A stretch of DNA of 64,000 nt from Oryzias latipes (Eukaryota > Chordata > Actinopteri > Beloniformes > Adrianichthyidae), in assembly GCF_002234675.1 (NCBI RefSeq), contig NC_019871.2:19624604-19688603 (forward strand), read 5' to 3'. Below are positions 21,328 through 32,400 of the stretch, one piece after another. Within the stretch, counting starts at the first letter, position 1, and every line of letters begins with the position of its first letter. The notes below the pieces were generated by a model. It saw nothing but the letters and a program-made list of their open reading frames with translations, ran no database searches and was not told the origin of the DNA. The position numbers and the translations under genes are program-made.

Positions 21328-21726
21328 CCATGCCAATATTGCAGAACATATTTCACTTTTCTTTTTCCAAATATGTGTTCATTTGAATTTCTGTTGTAAT
21401 TTTCGTTTGATTTTTTTTATTTGTTTCACTGCTGATCGGTCCAACGGGTGTTCATGTAGGCTGTTAATTGTAAGACTTGCTTTGTGAAGTCTTCATGTTA
21501 TTTATGAGAGGCAGTATTGTCATTTTCACTTTCACGTGTTTCTTCCATCTGCCGACGGTGTCGCTGTTTCTCATTTCACCTGTTTTTGTGCGTACGCCTG
21601 GGTCAGAGCTTGCGTGAAGGACCGCACATTTTCCCGTCAAGTTTGCTTTTTATAAATCTCAACTATTGCGTAGAGAGTGGCGTACGCCTTCTTTTGTACG
21701 TACGCAACGTTTATAAATGAGGCCCC

Positions 21727-21905
21727 TGATCCTTCCCCCCTCTAATTGGTATACTAGATTATTCCAATAAGGAACAACAGAGGGAATGGACACATCTTTC
21801 TGAAAAAGTGAGCGTATACGGCGATTTGTGTTTACATGAAGAAAGGCAAATCTGGCCAAATTCTATTTTAGTTGCGTCAATTGGTAATAAAGTTGGACTC
21901 TGCAA
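21727..21905 (-). pseudogene. L1 ORF2 C-terminal fragment, proximal part
   Basis: The minus strand encodes ARFAFLHVNTNRRIRSLF, QKDVSIPSVVPYWNNLVY and QLEGGRI, which in fish L1 ORF2 directly precede the stretch found at 17750-18037. The right limit, near 21905, is where similarity fades. Confidence 0.65.
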
Positions 21906-22060
21906 TGATGAAGTGACGGCTCCACAACAGCTTCAAAAACATTCTAGTAGGGCTGTGCCATACGGCTAAAAACAAAATATATTTCACAATAACCATTTTA
22001 TTTCAACATCTCGATTAGAAGTTTCCTGGACACAAAGTGCAACTAAATACAAGCCGATTA
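21906..22060 (+). repeat. Dispersed repeat, copy A (pair with 23791-23940)
   Basis: It shares with 23791-23940 the ordered words CCACAAC, GCTTCAAAAA, TTCT...AGTAGG, ACGGCTAAAAA, AATATATTTCAC and TTATTTCAACAT, then CCTGGACA. Both copies are on the same strand and bracket the 3' end of pitpna. Confidence 0.65.
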
Positions 22061-23190
22061 TCTCTTTGAAAATCTTAAGTTTAAAATCACATTTTAAGAT
22101 TGAAAGATGGAATTAATGACATGACACATGTGGACATGACAATGCACACGTATGTGGAACCAGGTTAATGTCTGCTTTTATTCAAAACTTAAGCCCCCCC
22201 AAAGAAAAACAAGTTTAAAGAAAACATGACCAATAACTGAAGGTTGCTGGGTTTTCTGAACTCCAGTCAGCATGGTCACCAAACTCACCTGATTCTGCTC
22301 CTCATTGAGCTCAACAGATGGATATTTGCATTTATGCAAAGAAACCTGGAACGCAGCCAAGATGGTGGACTGGAGATCAGGAGAGCGCAGCTTTAATATT
22401 TAATCAAAAGATTACCAGAACCCAAAGGTCTGATGAGCTAATCTTAATTAGAATCACGATGACAAAAACCAAATGTTTTGATCATTCCAATAGTAACAGC
22501 TTCCAAGGAGCTTTTTCCCCCTTCATAAAAAGAAAAAAGAAAAACGAAGAAAAATAAAATTGGTTTTAATGTAATGCACCATCATATAATTACAACCATC
22601 CAGATTCATATAGACTTACAGAACAAAAACAGTCAAGACAAAACTTTAATTTCCTAGGTAATTATAAATCAGCTTAGTTCCGAATCTTAGTGAACTTGAT
22701 GGAAAGACAAAAAACAAAACAATCAGGTATTTGACAAAAGGCACTCTTAACATTATGACATCAATGTGTAAATTTTTACTTCAAAACATTTTAATAAACC
22801 AAATCTGTCTTTTTTCTGCTTTCATCCACCTACAATTTAATTAACCACTAATTTCTTTATGAAATCTTAAGTGCTGCAGGAGTTTACAAATACTGGACAG
22901 AAACCGGAATACAGGCACCTGTAATATGAAAACGTCCAACTTTGCCAAATACATCATTTCTGTTCTTTGCAGAGAAAAACAGGTGGGAAATTTTGACCGG
23001 CTGTTGTAACACCCTCCTCTTTCCATCCTCCAAAAATACAAACAATTACAGCCAATACCACACTAAAAGGTAAACCAATGAGTTTAAAAAAAAAAAGATA
23101 CCAGTGATAAAGAAACAACCCCACCTTTGCTTTAGAAAATTCCCTCCACAGTGCAGACGTGTCAGTTTGTAAACCTGCTTTAAAAAAAAA
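22061..23190. other. Intergenic DNA downstream of pitpna
   Basis: No coding signal or recognisable element beyond A-rich runs and a C7 run at 22194. It may include alternative 3' ends of pitpna. Confidence 0.5.
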
Positions 23191-23221
23191 AAAAAGTATC
23201 CAAATCCAGAGCAGCTGTACC

Positions 23222-23227
23222 TTTATT
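23222..23227 (-). terminator. Candidate pitpna polyadenylation signal
   Basis: AATAAA on the minus strand (GTTGAATAAAGGTAC context), about 265 bp after the pitpna stop codon. It gives a short 3'UTR; distal signals further left cannot be excluded. Confidence 0.5.
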
Positions 23228-23489
23228 CAACAGTTGTACATAAATATGCACCATTGCCTCCCAGGATCGAGCTCTTATTAAGAGCAGAACATTTATTAGG
23301 ATGAAAGGTGTTTTTTTTTCTGAACAAAGCTTAGAAAGCAGCTGTTGTTCCGGTCTGGAGTCTGAGCTCAGTAGAAGAAGGAGACTCCTTCTGTATTCAA
23401 GATCTGAAAAAAAGAAAAGGGATGCTAGAAGGGTTAAAAAAAATATGTACATTTAGATGAAAAGGTTATGCTCACCGCGTGACTTTCTG

Positions 23490-26400
23490 TCAATCATCTG
23501 CTCCCATCCCTTTAACTTCATCATTCTTCCTCATCTGTGACAAGAAGAAGAAAAAAAAAACAAGCCTGGTTACAAGAAGGTTTTAAATCGGCTCCATTTG
23601 AGACAGCATGCAGTGCTGATTTGTCAGAATGGCCTTTGAATTGTGTCGCAGTTCATAGAGATGGAAAAAGAAAATAAAAGCTGTGCTTTGTCAACTCCAT
23701 TATCTCTGATCAGCTGCTAGCCAAGCTAAACATTAACTTTTAAAGCTTCCAGATCTGAACTTTCTTTATTTAAAAAGAAAAAAGGGAAGGAGAAGTGATG
23801 GTTCCACAACTGCTTCAAAAATGTTCTCCAAGTAGGACTGGGCTACATGGCTAAAAAACAGAATATATTTCACTAAAACTATTTTATTTCAACATTTCCA
23901 TTGGAAGTTGGCCTGGACATAAAGACAAAATGCTTCTCGCACTCAACAGAGTGGCTTTGTTTCAGGGGTTGAAACAAATTAATTCCCACTTTTGGTAGTA
24001 GCAGCCTTAAAACAGATTTTGTTGTTTGTAGTCAGAAGTCACCAAACAGAACCCGTTTTGGGAACAAGCTCCTCTCTCTATGCTAACTTTTATTTTAACG
24101 TCTGCACGTAGCGAGAAACAGGCGGGCTGACCCTACTCTGAACAACGGAAGCCCAAAAAAGCTGAGTGCTGGAAAAAAATAAAAAACAGATTTTACCAAC
24201 CAAAAAATATCTTACAACAGATTTAAATTCATAAATACAATCAATTTATGGCCCAGCCTGATCTCCAAGCAAAAGAAGAAAATAAAACAAAGCTCCATAT
24301 ATATTTATGGTCTCTTTGAATGGTTGTTCCTCATCTTTTAAAGCAAATATTATTTAATAATCAACTCCATCTTGTCTCAGTTCTCTAAATTAACAGATGG
24401 AGCACTAAAAAAAATTGAGACTTGCTCCAGTCCTGTTACCTCGTCCAGCTCCCTCTTGGTCTCCTCCTCCATTCTGCGGATGTCATCCATTGTCAGTTCA
24501 ATCCACTTGTCGATGCTGCAGAACAACTGTCTGTGGAAGTGGGTGAACAAACGCTTCTCCACCTGGACACGGTGGGTGGATGAGGGACAGCGTTAGAACA
24601 GAACTGAAGCGTTTGATACTTTAAGTGAGGAGTGGAGTTTTGGCCACCAGAGGGCGACAATACAAATGCTAAAACAAGACAAATGAATCTAATCATTTCA
24701 TACCTTTTGGATGTAATTTTCTATTCTATTTTGAAGTCCCAGCCACTTGAACTCCACAGTGACCAGCTTGTAGGCACACATGTGTGGACAGTTAGGGTTG
24801 TTAGGAAGTTCACTCTGCACGAAACCCAAAGTTGTACACATAAAAATCATAATCTCCAGTTTACAAATAGTAAATAAAGCATGGTTGAGAGCAGGAACGG
24901 ATGGTACCTTCCAGTCAGGACCCAGAGGCCCTCTGCCCGTCTTCTCCGACTTAAAGATGGATGGATCCTGATCTGCCTTGTAGTCCTGAGGAGTAAATGT
25001 AGGTACACGTGAAAAAACAGGCCAGTTTCACAGCATATATTTAGTATCTTGATTGCTATTAAAAAAAAGGGCAGAGTCCCTATACTTCTTTGGAACCAAA
25101 GAGGAAGATCTGAGCATTTTTTATTATGAGAAGACGGTTTATAAATGCTTCCAAACCTGGTGATCTTATCCAGAACCTCCCATGCAGTTTGTACGTAAAC
25201 TGGAGCCATTTCTGTTCCGTTTTTAAACAAGAATTCCTTTACTTCCCCATATCCACTATTTCTGCACATTTTCATCTGTCAAAATATATTAATGGTTTGT
25301 ATCTATAAGCTCCTCCCATCAGTCTTTTGTTTACATTTGCCATGGCCCATCACGCGCATTTCAGGTTATACAAGTAGTCCTTTGATCTAAGAGGATCCTG
25401 TGACAGTAGTCTATAGTAATCATTTGATTTCATTCTAAATAAAGTTAGTTTCTGAGAATTCTGCTCAGCAGCAGCTGGGGAATGATGGAAAGCAAACCAG
25501 ATGTTCCTCAGCAGGAAAAGGGTCAAAAACTGTCCAATGAGCATTTGACAGAATTTTCCAAATCCTCATCTTAGTTTAAAACAGGAGGAGGTTCTTACAA
25601 ATAAATACTCAGCTCAAAAGGTGAACAGGACAAAGGAGCTGACGATGCACAGGACTTTGACTTTATAGCTCTTAAGGCTTTCTGTCACCTTTGAACTGAT
25701 GGAGTTTTTGTCAGCGATGTCAATGTTAACAACCTCAACGTTGCCCCATGTTTTCTCATCCAGTCCGTGTACCTGCAAAGAAACATTTAAAGTGAAGGGC
25801 ACAATTTGGAACTAAAATTAAAAAAAGTATATATAGAGGTTTAAGCCTTGCGGGTTTCATTGGATATTTAAAAAATGGTTTACTGTGTATAAGAGCAGAC
25901 AACAAAGACTCTCGAATCAATAAAGTCTGCAGCTGCACGTGCATGCATCTGCCCTCAATTCAACCTTTGAGTGCTCGTCGAGCGTCTGCTGAAGCAAAGG
26001 AGTATTAGTATCCCAGGAGGATTTTCTACACCTGAACCGTTTAAAACACCGAGGAACCGTACTTGGATCAACTAAAATGGAACTTTTAGATGAGATTGGA
26101 AAATCCAAACATGCAGATAATACAGAAAAGCTCAAATGTGTTGACATTTTGACATCAGCAAACATTAAAATGTGATTGCCTATAATTTTTATCACAGGTA
26201 TACCTCAGCTATAAGAGACAAAATAAGAAAAGAAAAAAAATCCAGAATAATAACATGGTCTGATTTTTAAAGAATTTGCAAATTATGGTAGAAAATAAGT
26301 ATTTGGTCGATAATAGTTCAACTCAATACTTTATTTTAAAACATTTGTTTGCAACGACAGCAGTCAAACGTTTTCTTTAAGTCTTCACAAGGTTTTCACA

Positions 26401-29400
26401 TACTGTTGCTGGTATTTTGGCCCATTCCTCCATGCAGATCTCTAGAGCTGGGATGTTTTGGGCGTGTTGCTGGGCAACACAGACTTTAAACTCCCTCCAA
26501 AGATTCTCTATGGGGTTGAGCTCTGGAGACTGGCTAGTCCACTCCAAGACCTTGAAATGCTTCTTACCAAGCCACTCCTTCGTTACCCGGGCTTTGTCTT
26601 TGGGATTGTTGTCAAGCTGAAAGACCCAATCATGTTTCATCTTCAAGGCCCTTGCTGATGGAAGAAGGTTTTCACTTAATATCTGACGATACATGACTGC
26701 AATCAGTCTTTTCTTTACACGGTCAGTCGTCCTAGTCCCTTTGCTGAAAAACAGCCCCAAAGCATGATGTTTGCTCCCCTGTCATTCACTAGGTCCCCCA
26801 GTGTGGTTCTGGGATTTTAGCTCACCGTTCTTGTGATCATCCTGACCCCATGGGGTGAGATCTTGCAGGAAGCCCCAGATGGAGGGAGATTATCAGTGGT
26901 CTTACATGTCTTCCATTTCCTAATAATTGCTCCCACAGTAGATTTCTTCACACCAAGCTGCTTACCTATTGCAGATTCAGTCTTCCCAGCCTGGTGCAGA
27001 TCAATAATTTGGTTTCTGGTGTCCTTAGACAGCTCTTTGGTCTTGACCATAGTGGAGTTTGGAGTGTGACTGTCTGAGGTTGTGGACAGGTATCTTTTAT
27101 ATAGATAACGAGTTCAAACAGGTGCCATTAATAAAGGTAATGAGGATCCTCATTTAGAAGAAGTTACAGGGGGGTATTCCAGGAAGCATGTTTAAACTAG
27201 CCTGACTTTAAGCCTGAACTCTGGCTGAAATCCCCCTGAACTTGCTTACTCTGGGTATGTCGGTTCCAAAAGACCGGATATGAGTTAGCGTAATTACGCT
27301 TGACTTTGTAACCCTGGGTTAATGCACGTGCATTAACGTGCGTTTCCACCCTCTCACGGTGGAAAAAGTATTACCTGAGCTTCTTCATCCACTAAATCAT
27401 CTTTAAATGGACTCATCATGCTGCTTCACCTCTCTGAAAACAAACTAAACTTCAACTAAACCTGCTCCAGACCAGGTTATGTTCAGAGCATGAGTTGCCA
27501 TGGCAACTTGACATGCCCTGAAACATACCTCCATTTCTGGTACCGAAAGCTGAGGTTATCAGCTTCCTTAGCCTCAAACTTACCATGAAAGCTAGCATAA
27601 CCTGCTTTCTGGAATACCCCCCAGGTCTGTGAAATCTAGAAATCTTGCTTGTTTGTAGGTGACCAAATACTTGTTTTCAACCATAGTTTACAAATAAATT
27701 CTTTAAAAATCAGACTTTCTGAATTTATTTCTTATTTTGTCTCTCGTAGTTAAGGTACACCTATGATGAAAATTACAGGCCTCTCTCCTCTTTTTAAGTG
27801 AACAATTGGTGGCCAACCAAATACTTTTTTTGCCCCACTGTACATTCATTTCTGCAAACACAGCAACTTTCACCACTGTAGTCTCTGCACTTAGACCAAT
27901 TCCTCCTTAGTCTGTTACAGTTTCTGCAGAGTTTTTTCCCACGGTTTTACAGTTAACACTTACGTTCTCCTGGTTCCCCATGTCAGGTTTGTGCCACGTC
28001 TCAATCTTAATAAGGAACTTATCTTTCATGTAGGTGTTCTGTATGGAGACATAATGACAGTTCTGTCAACCCGTAAAAAAAACATCACACGCAAACAAAT
28101 AACAGAAGTTTTCACAAGTTCATAACATTTTAGTGTTTTGTGGAGCATTTTGGCTTCAGGTGGACGTCTAACAAAAATCCTGGTTTAGGTTTCAGTTCAT
28201 TCACATGTTTTCCATCAAAAGTGCAGCAAAAGTCAAACAGTGGAGTTTTTCACATTTAAGTCAACATTTCTCACCTTTAACCTTTTGACTTAAATACAGC
28301 AAACTGCACACGGTACATTAAAAACTAAAAACATTGACTTTATAATGCACTTTAACACCTGAAACATTAATACACCAACAAACTTTTCTTTTCATTTGTC
28401 ACAGTCCGATATTTATCATTTTCTCATCATTTCACACCTGCCTTTAATGACTGCCACTGCAGGGCTTCTGCAGAGCCTGATGATGAGCTGAATCTTGGCA
28501 TTTATGTAATTCGATATGAATCAGGAGTGCATAAGCAGAGCAACATAAACATAGGGTTGGAAAACGCTGCTCTAGAAGGATGCTCCATGTAGCTGCTCTA
28601 CACCAGGGCTGGCCAGGCCTGATCCTCAAGAGACACAACCCTGCCTGTGTTCCAGCTCTCCCTGAACTGTTTGATGTTGACTTCCTAAATCAGGTGTGTT
28701 CAGTAAAATGAGCATATGGAATCACCTGAGTTGACCAATTAGGAGAAAGCTGGGCAGGGAGAGCTGGAAAGCAGGCAGGGTTGAGGCGCTTTAGGACCAG
28801 CCCTGCTCTACACAAATGCTCTATGTGTGCCCACTGTGATCCCACATGAGAAAAAAGGTAGAATTGTTCAAGGTAAGGATGATAAATGGTAAAAGCTCAC
28901 TCACTGTAAGGACTGCATCAGAAGAACCACGGCGGGAAATAGACCAATCAGGAACAGAAAGAAGAAAAACATTTTCAAGCACAGACAAACAGTTACATTT
29001 AAATTCAAAAATGTAATCAAATATGTTTTAAACCTAACACTGGAGCAGGACATGTGGCAAATGAAAAAGTACCACGACAGTCTGAAAGGCGGGACTCACT
29101 CGTTCGACAGTAAGGATAAGCGTTCCAGGCCTTCTCGTGAATCTCTAGTGAACCTTTTGGAGCCACAGTCTTGATAAAAGCTGGCACTTTGCTGCAAAAA
29201 CATCAATGCAGATAAGAGAACACATTGTGTCAAAGCTGCTGTCCTAAGCATAACAGAGCAGCGTCTGCTGTAGATTAAAGGCTGCATCATTGTTAACATT
29301 TCAAGTAATGTGTAAGTAAGGAAATCCATCATTTGTTTTCTGAAGGTCTCTCTTTATTTTCACAGTCAGCCTTAAACATGTGAATCTGCTGATCAACAGC

Positions 29401-32400
29401 TGTGCTAAGGGTGGAAGGGATGGAGGTTCATACCTCTGCAGGTGGTAGACCTTGTGGGTGAACTGTCCCTTCTCACCATTCTCCTCATACGGCTCATTGA
29501 CCAACACCTCCACGCCTTCTCCTCCACCCGTTTCACTCTTACTGGCTTCTGCTACGGCGTACAGCTGCCCCACTTGGTACTAAAGACAAAAGAGATTTTC
29601 ACATGACAGCTTTTCCAGGAAAATCCTTTTGCTCCATTTGGATTAACCTCAGTATGGTTCTCATTCTCTGAACATCTCAAGTCAGAATATGCTTAAAGAA
29701 AAGCAGCAGAACAGGAGACAAATTGTTTGAGGAATTGTTTAATGACCAAGAAAAAGCACAAGCTGCAGTAAACTGCTCAGAACTCCTACGATGGAGCATT
29801 AGGGCCACCATAAACAAATATTTGAGATTGAAGTTGTAAAATTAGGAGAGAAGTCAAAATTTTATGAGGAAATTTATAAATTTGTGAATGAAAAAGTTGT
29901 ACTTTCCCAAGGAAAAGGTCATGTTTTGTCTGTATTTTCATGAAAATAATGTCATACAGGAAAAATGATAACTTTTTGAAGCATACATTTATAACACTTC
30001 TCTTGTAAATTGTTGAATTATTTTTTCATAATTGTAGGGTTTTTTAAACTCATAACATTTTTACTTTTCCAAAAATGTATGACTATATTGTGGTTAACTG
30101 TTTATTTTTTAATAATTGTATGACTCAATTTTACAAATTTATTCTCATAAATTGTTGAATATTTTTCTTCATAATTGTATTAGTTTTTTTTCTCCCATTT
30201 GTTTGTTTTACTTCTTGTAATGGTGGCCTTAATACACTATTGTTAAACTCCTGCCAAGGCCAATGTTAACTTTTTCCGTAACTGAGAATAAACATTTTAT
30301 TTCTATGAGTGTTGCTCAGACTAAAGTTTCCACAGTTTAAGACTTTTCGTTTCACATTCTTCCTCTTCCTGGAGTCTTCCTGAGTCTGAGATTATGTTTG
30401 TTTTAGTCAAATTACAGGTCATTTTGGCCGGTTTGTCAGAAATTTGAATTATGTTCTAAACAACACAAACACATCCGTGATCCTGTGATTCAGAACATGT
30501 GACTTCCACTGTCCATTTCAGTGGAGCTGGGAGCTCCGCCTCTGGGAGAAGCCAGTCAGGAATGCAGCACGCCGTGTTTGACCAGAAAGCCTCAACAGCA
30601 TTAGGAGCGTATAAAGCCAAACACACAATGTTCAGCTGTGAGGCGAAAACAGTTTAAGTTAACAATGACATGTTCAGACAAGCTGCTGACAAAAGGATGA
30701 ACGTTATTCTTTTGTATCAAAACTAGAATCACTGGATCTCAGACTTTTTCTGCTTTTTTACAAACCTGACACAACGACTTTTTCAGTTTTAAACTACACC
30801 CAGCTGTCTGAGGCCTTCAAAACACACAGCCTGAGTTTATGAAGACGGAGAATGAAAAGGAATAAACACTAAAAACACCTTTAACAACAACTGAACACAA
30901 AGTTCTTGTTGCTTGCGGTGCAACATGGATTTAGAAGAACAAAATGTCTGCGATTCGAAACCCGCAACTCTGTCAGATGTTTGGATGACCCACATGTGAC
31001 GCAGCAGAGATTGTAAAAAATAGTAAGAATAGATAATACAAAAGGAAACATCCTACAGATGTACTTTGTGGATATCAGCTCTTTATCTACATCTAGAGCA
31101 TGTCCACCATGTCAATGATAAAGCACCATCCATGATAAAATAAAAGTTAGTATAAAGTTCTGTACCTCTTCCACTGAGACGGGCAGAACGATCCGGCTGT
31201 AAGGAAACAAAAACACAAGAAAACATTAACAGCGGGAAAACCTCAGAACAACCACAGTAACACGTCTGAACAGTCACACCAAGAGAAGGTCCTGGAGTCC
31301 ATAAACAGGTCAGTAACTAAAGTGACTGACCGACTTGTTCAAGAACATCCAGTAGCAGATCCACCTGCGATTAACATGTGGCTGGATGTGGACCAAGAGC
31401 TATCAGGTCTTTGGTTTGTCCCTGATAGAAGTATCTCCATGAGTCAGACACTAAACACCACATCGGTTCACCCACACTTTCCTCTATGATATACGCTCAT
31501 ATGGGAGATTTTAAACACGCCATGGTACAAATACTTTTCATATATTTGGTCTAAATAATCCCTTTAATACAAAACAACCAGTGTTCCATGTAGAAATGCA
31601 TGAAAACCAAAAAAGTCCAAATGTTTTTCCATTCAGCCTGTGTTCACAGGAGTGGTTACTCCAGTGGGTGTGTCTCCCTTCATGTTTGAGGTAGAACAAA
31701 TGGGGCGTGAGCTTCAGATGGGGAAATTTCTGAGCTGGATCCATTATCTGAGGAAGCCTTCAACAGCACATCCCCTTTTCACACCTGCAGTTCCACATTA
31801 AGTGGCTCTACACTCACGTTTTGGAGACTTTTTTTTAAGAATTAAGTCATTTCACAAAACTATAAAAGAAAAATTCAACATTAAAAAAAAGGAAAAACTG
31901 TTCTGAGGAGGTGGGATGTCCCAGGAGCTCCTGCTCGAATTTAGACGTTCAATCAGAGACGCAATAATACAATACGTGCAATACATGAACAAATAGCAAA
32001 ACAAACAAATAGCAATAATTTCCATTTCACTGCAACAGTTTTGTTTAAATAAAAGTCGACAAAACTGAAACGATGCTCATCTACATAAGGAGGCAGGCAT
32101 CTAACAAAAGGGCTACATTGGTCAACGATGTGAAGGGCTTCATCCAATTGGTCAATCGTGTAAAGGCCTCTATTTGATTAGTTAAATACTTCAAGCTACG
32201 AGACCATTGTTTCTGCATGTGTGTAAACATTTATTGCAGATTATGCGGTCTTTTGGGACACAAGCATAACACAGGCTGATGCCGCAATGACGATAAATTT
32301 GAGATTTACTGTGCAGCTCTAGTAGAGACATCAGTATATAAAGAGTCCACTCCGATCCTCTATTGATCTCCTGTAAATGTGTTCCCAGTGATCTTTTAAT

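Larger units (their letters stand above)
18038..21726. mobile_element. Harbinger-like DNA transposon, 3.7 kb, in L1 ORF2
   Basis: The ends are GGGGCCTCATTTATAAA and TTTATAAATGAGGCCCC, followed inwards by TGCGTACG-type words on both sides. It holds a decayed Myb/SANT-like gene, the second protein of PIF/Harbinger elements, but no recognisable HARBI1 nuclease. I could not see a clean 3-bp duplication (flanks CCA and TGA). A 2.2-kb element is nested at 19152-21327. Confidence 0.7.
26177..27841 (-). mobile_element. Tc1-like transposon, truncated and internally deleted, in pitpna intron
   Basis: The right end (27650-27841) reads inward from GCCCCACTGTA through a long inverted repeat; the left copy of that repeat is cut at about 26177, losing its outer ~80 bp. 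The transposase is in two minus-strand pieces: 26817-27050 ([20 protein letters not shown], paired helix-turn-helix) and 26377-26760 ([32 protein letters not shown], holding the second Asp and the final catalytic residue). The part in between, with the first Asp, is deleted. It is interrupted by a MITE at 27170-27621. Confidence 0.88.
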
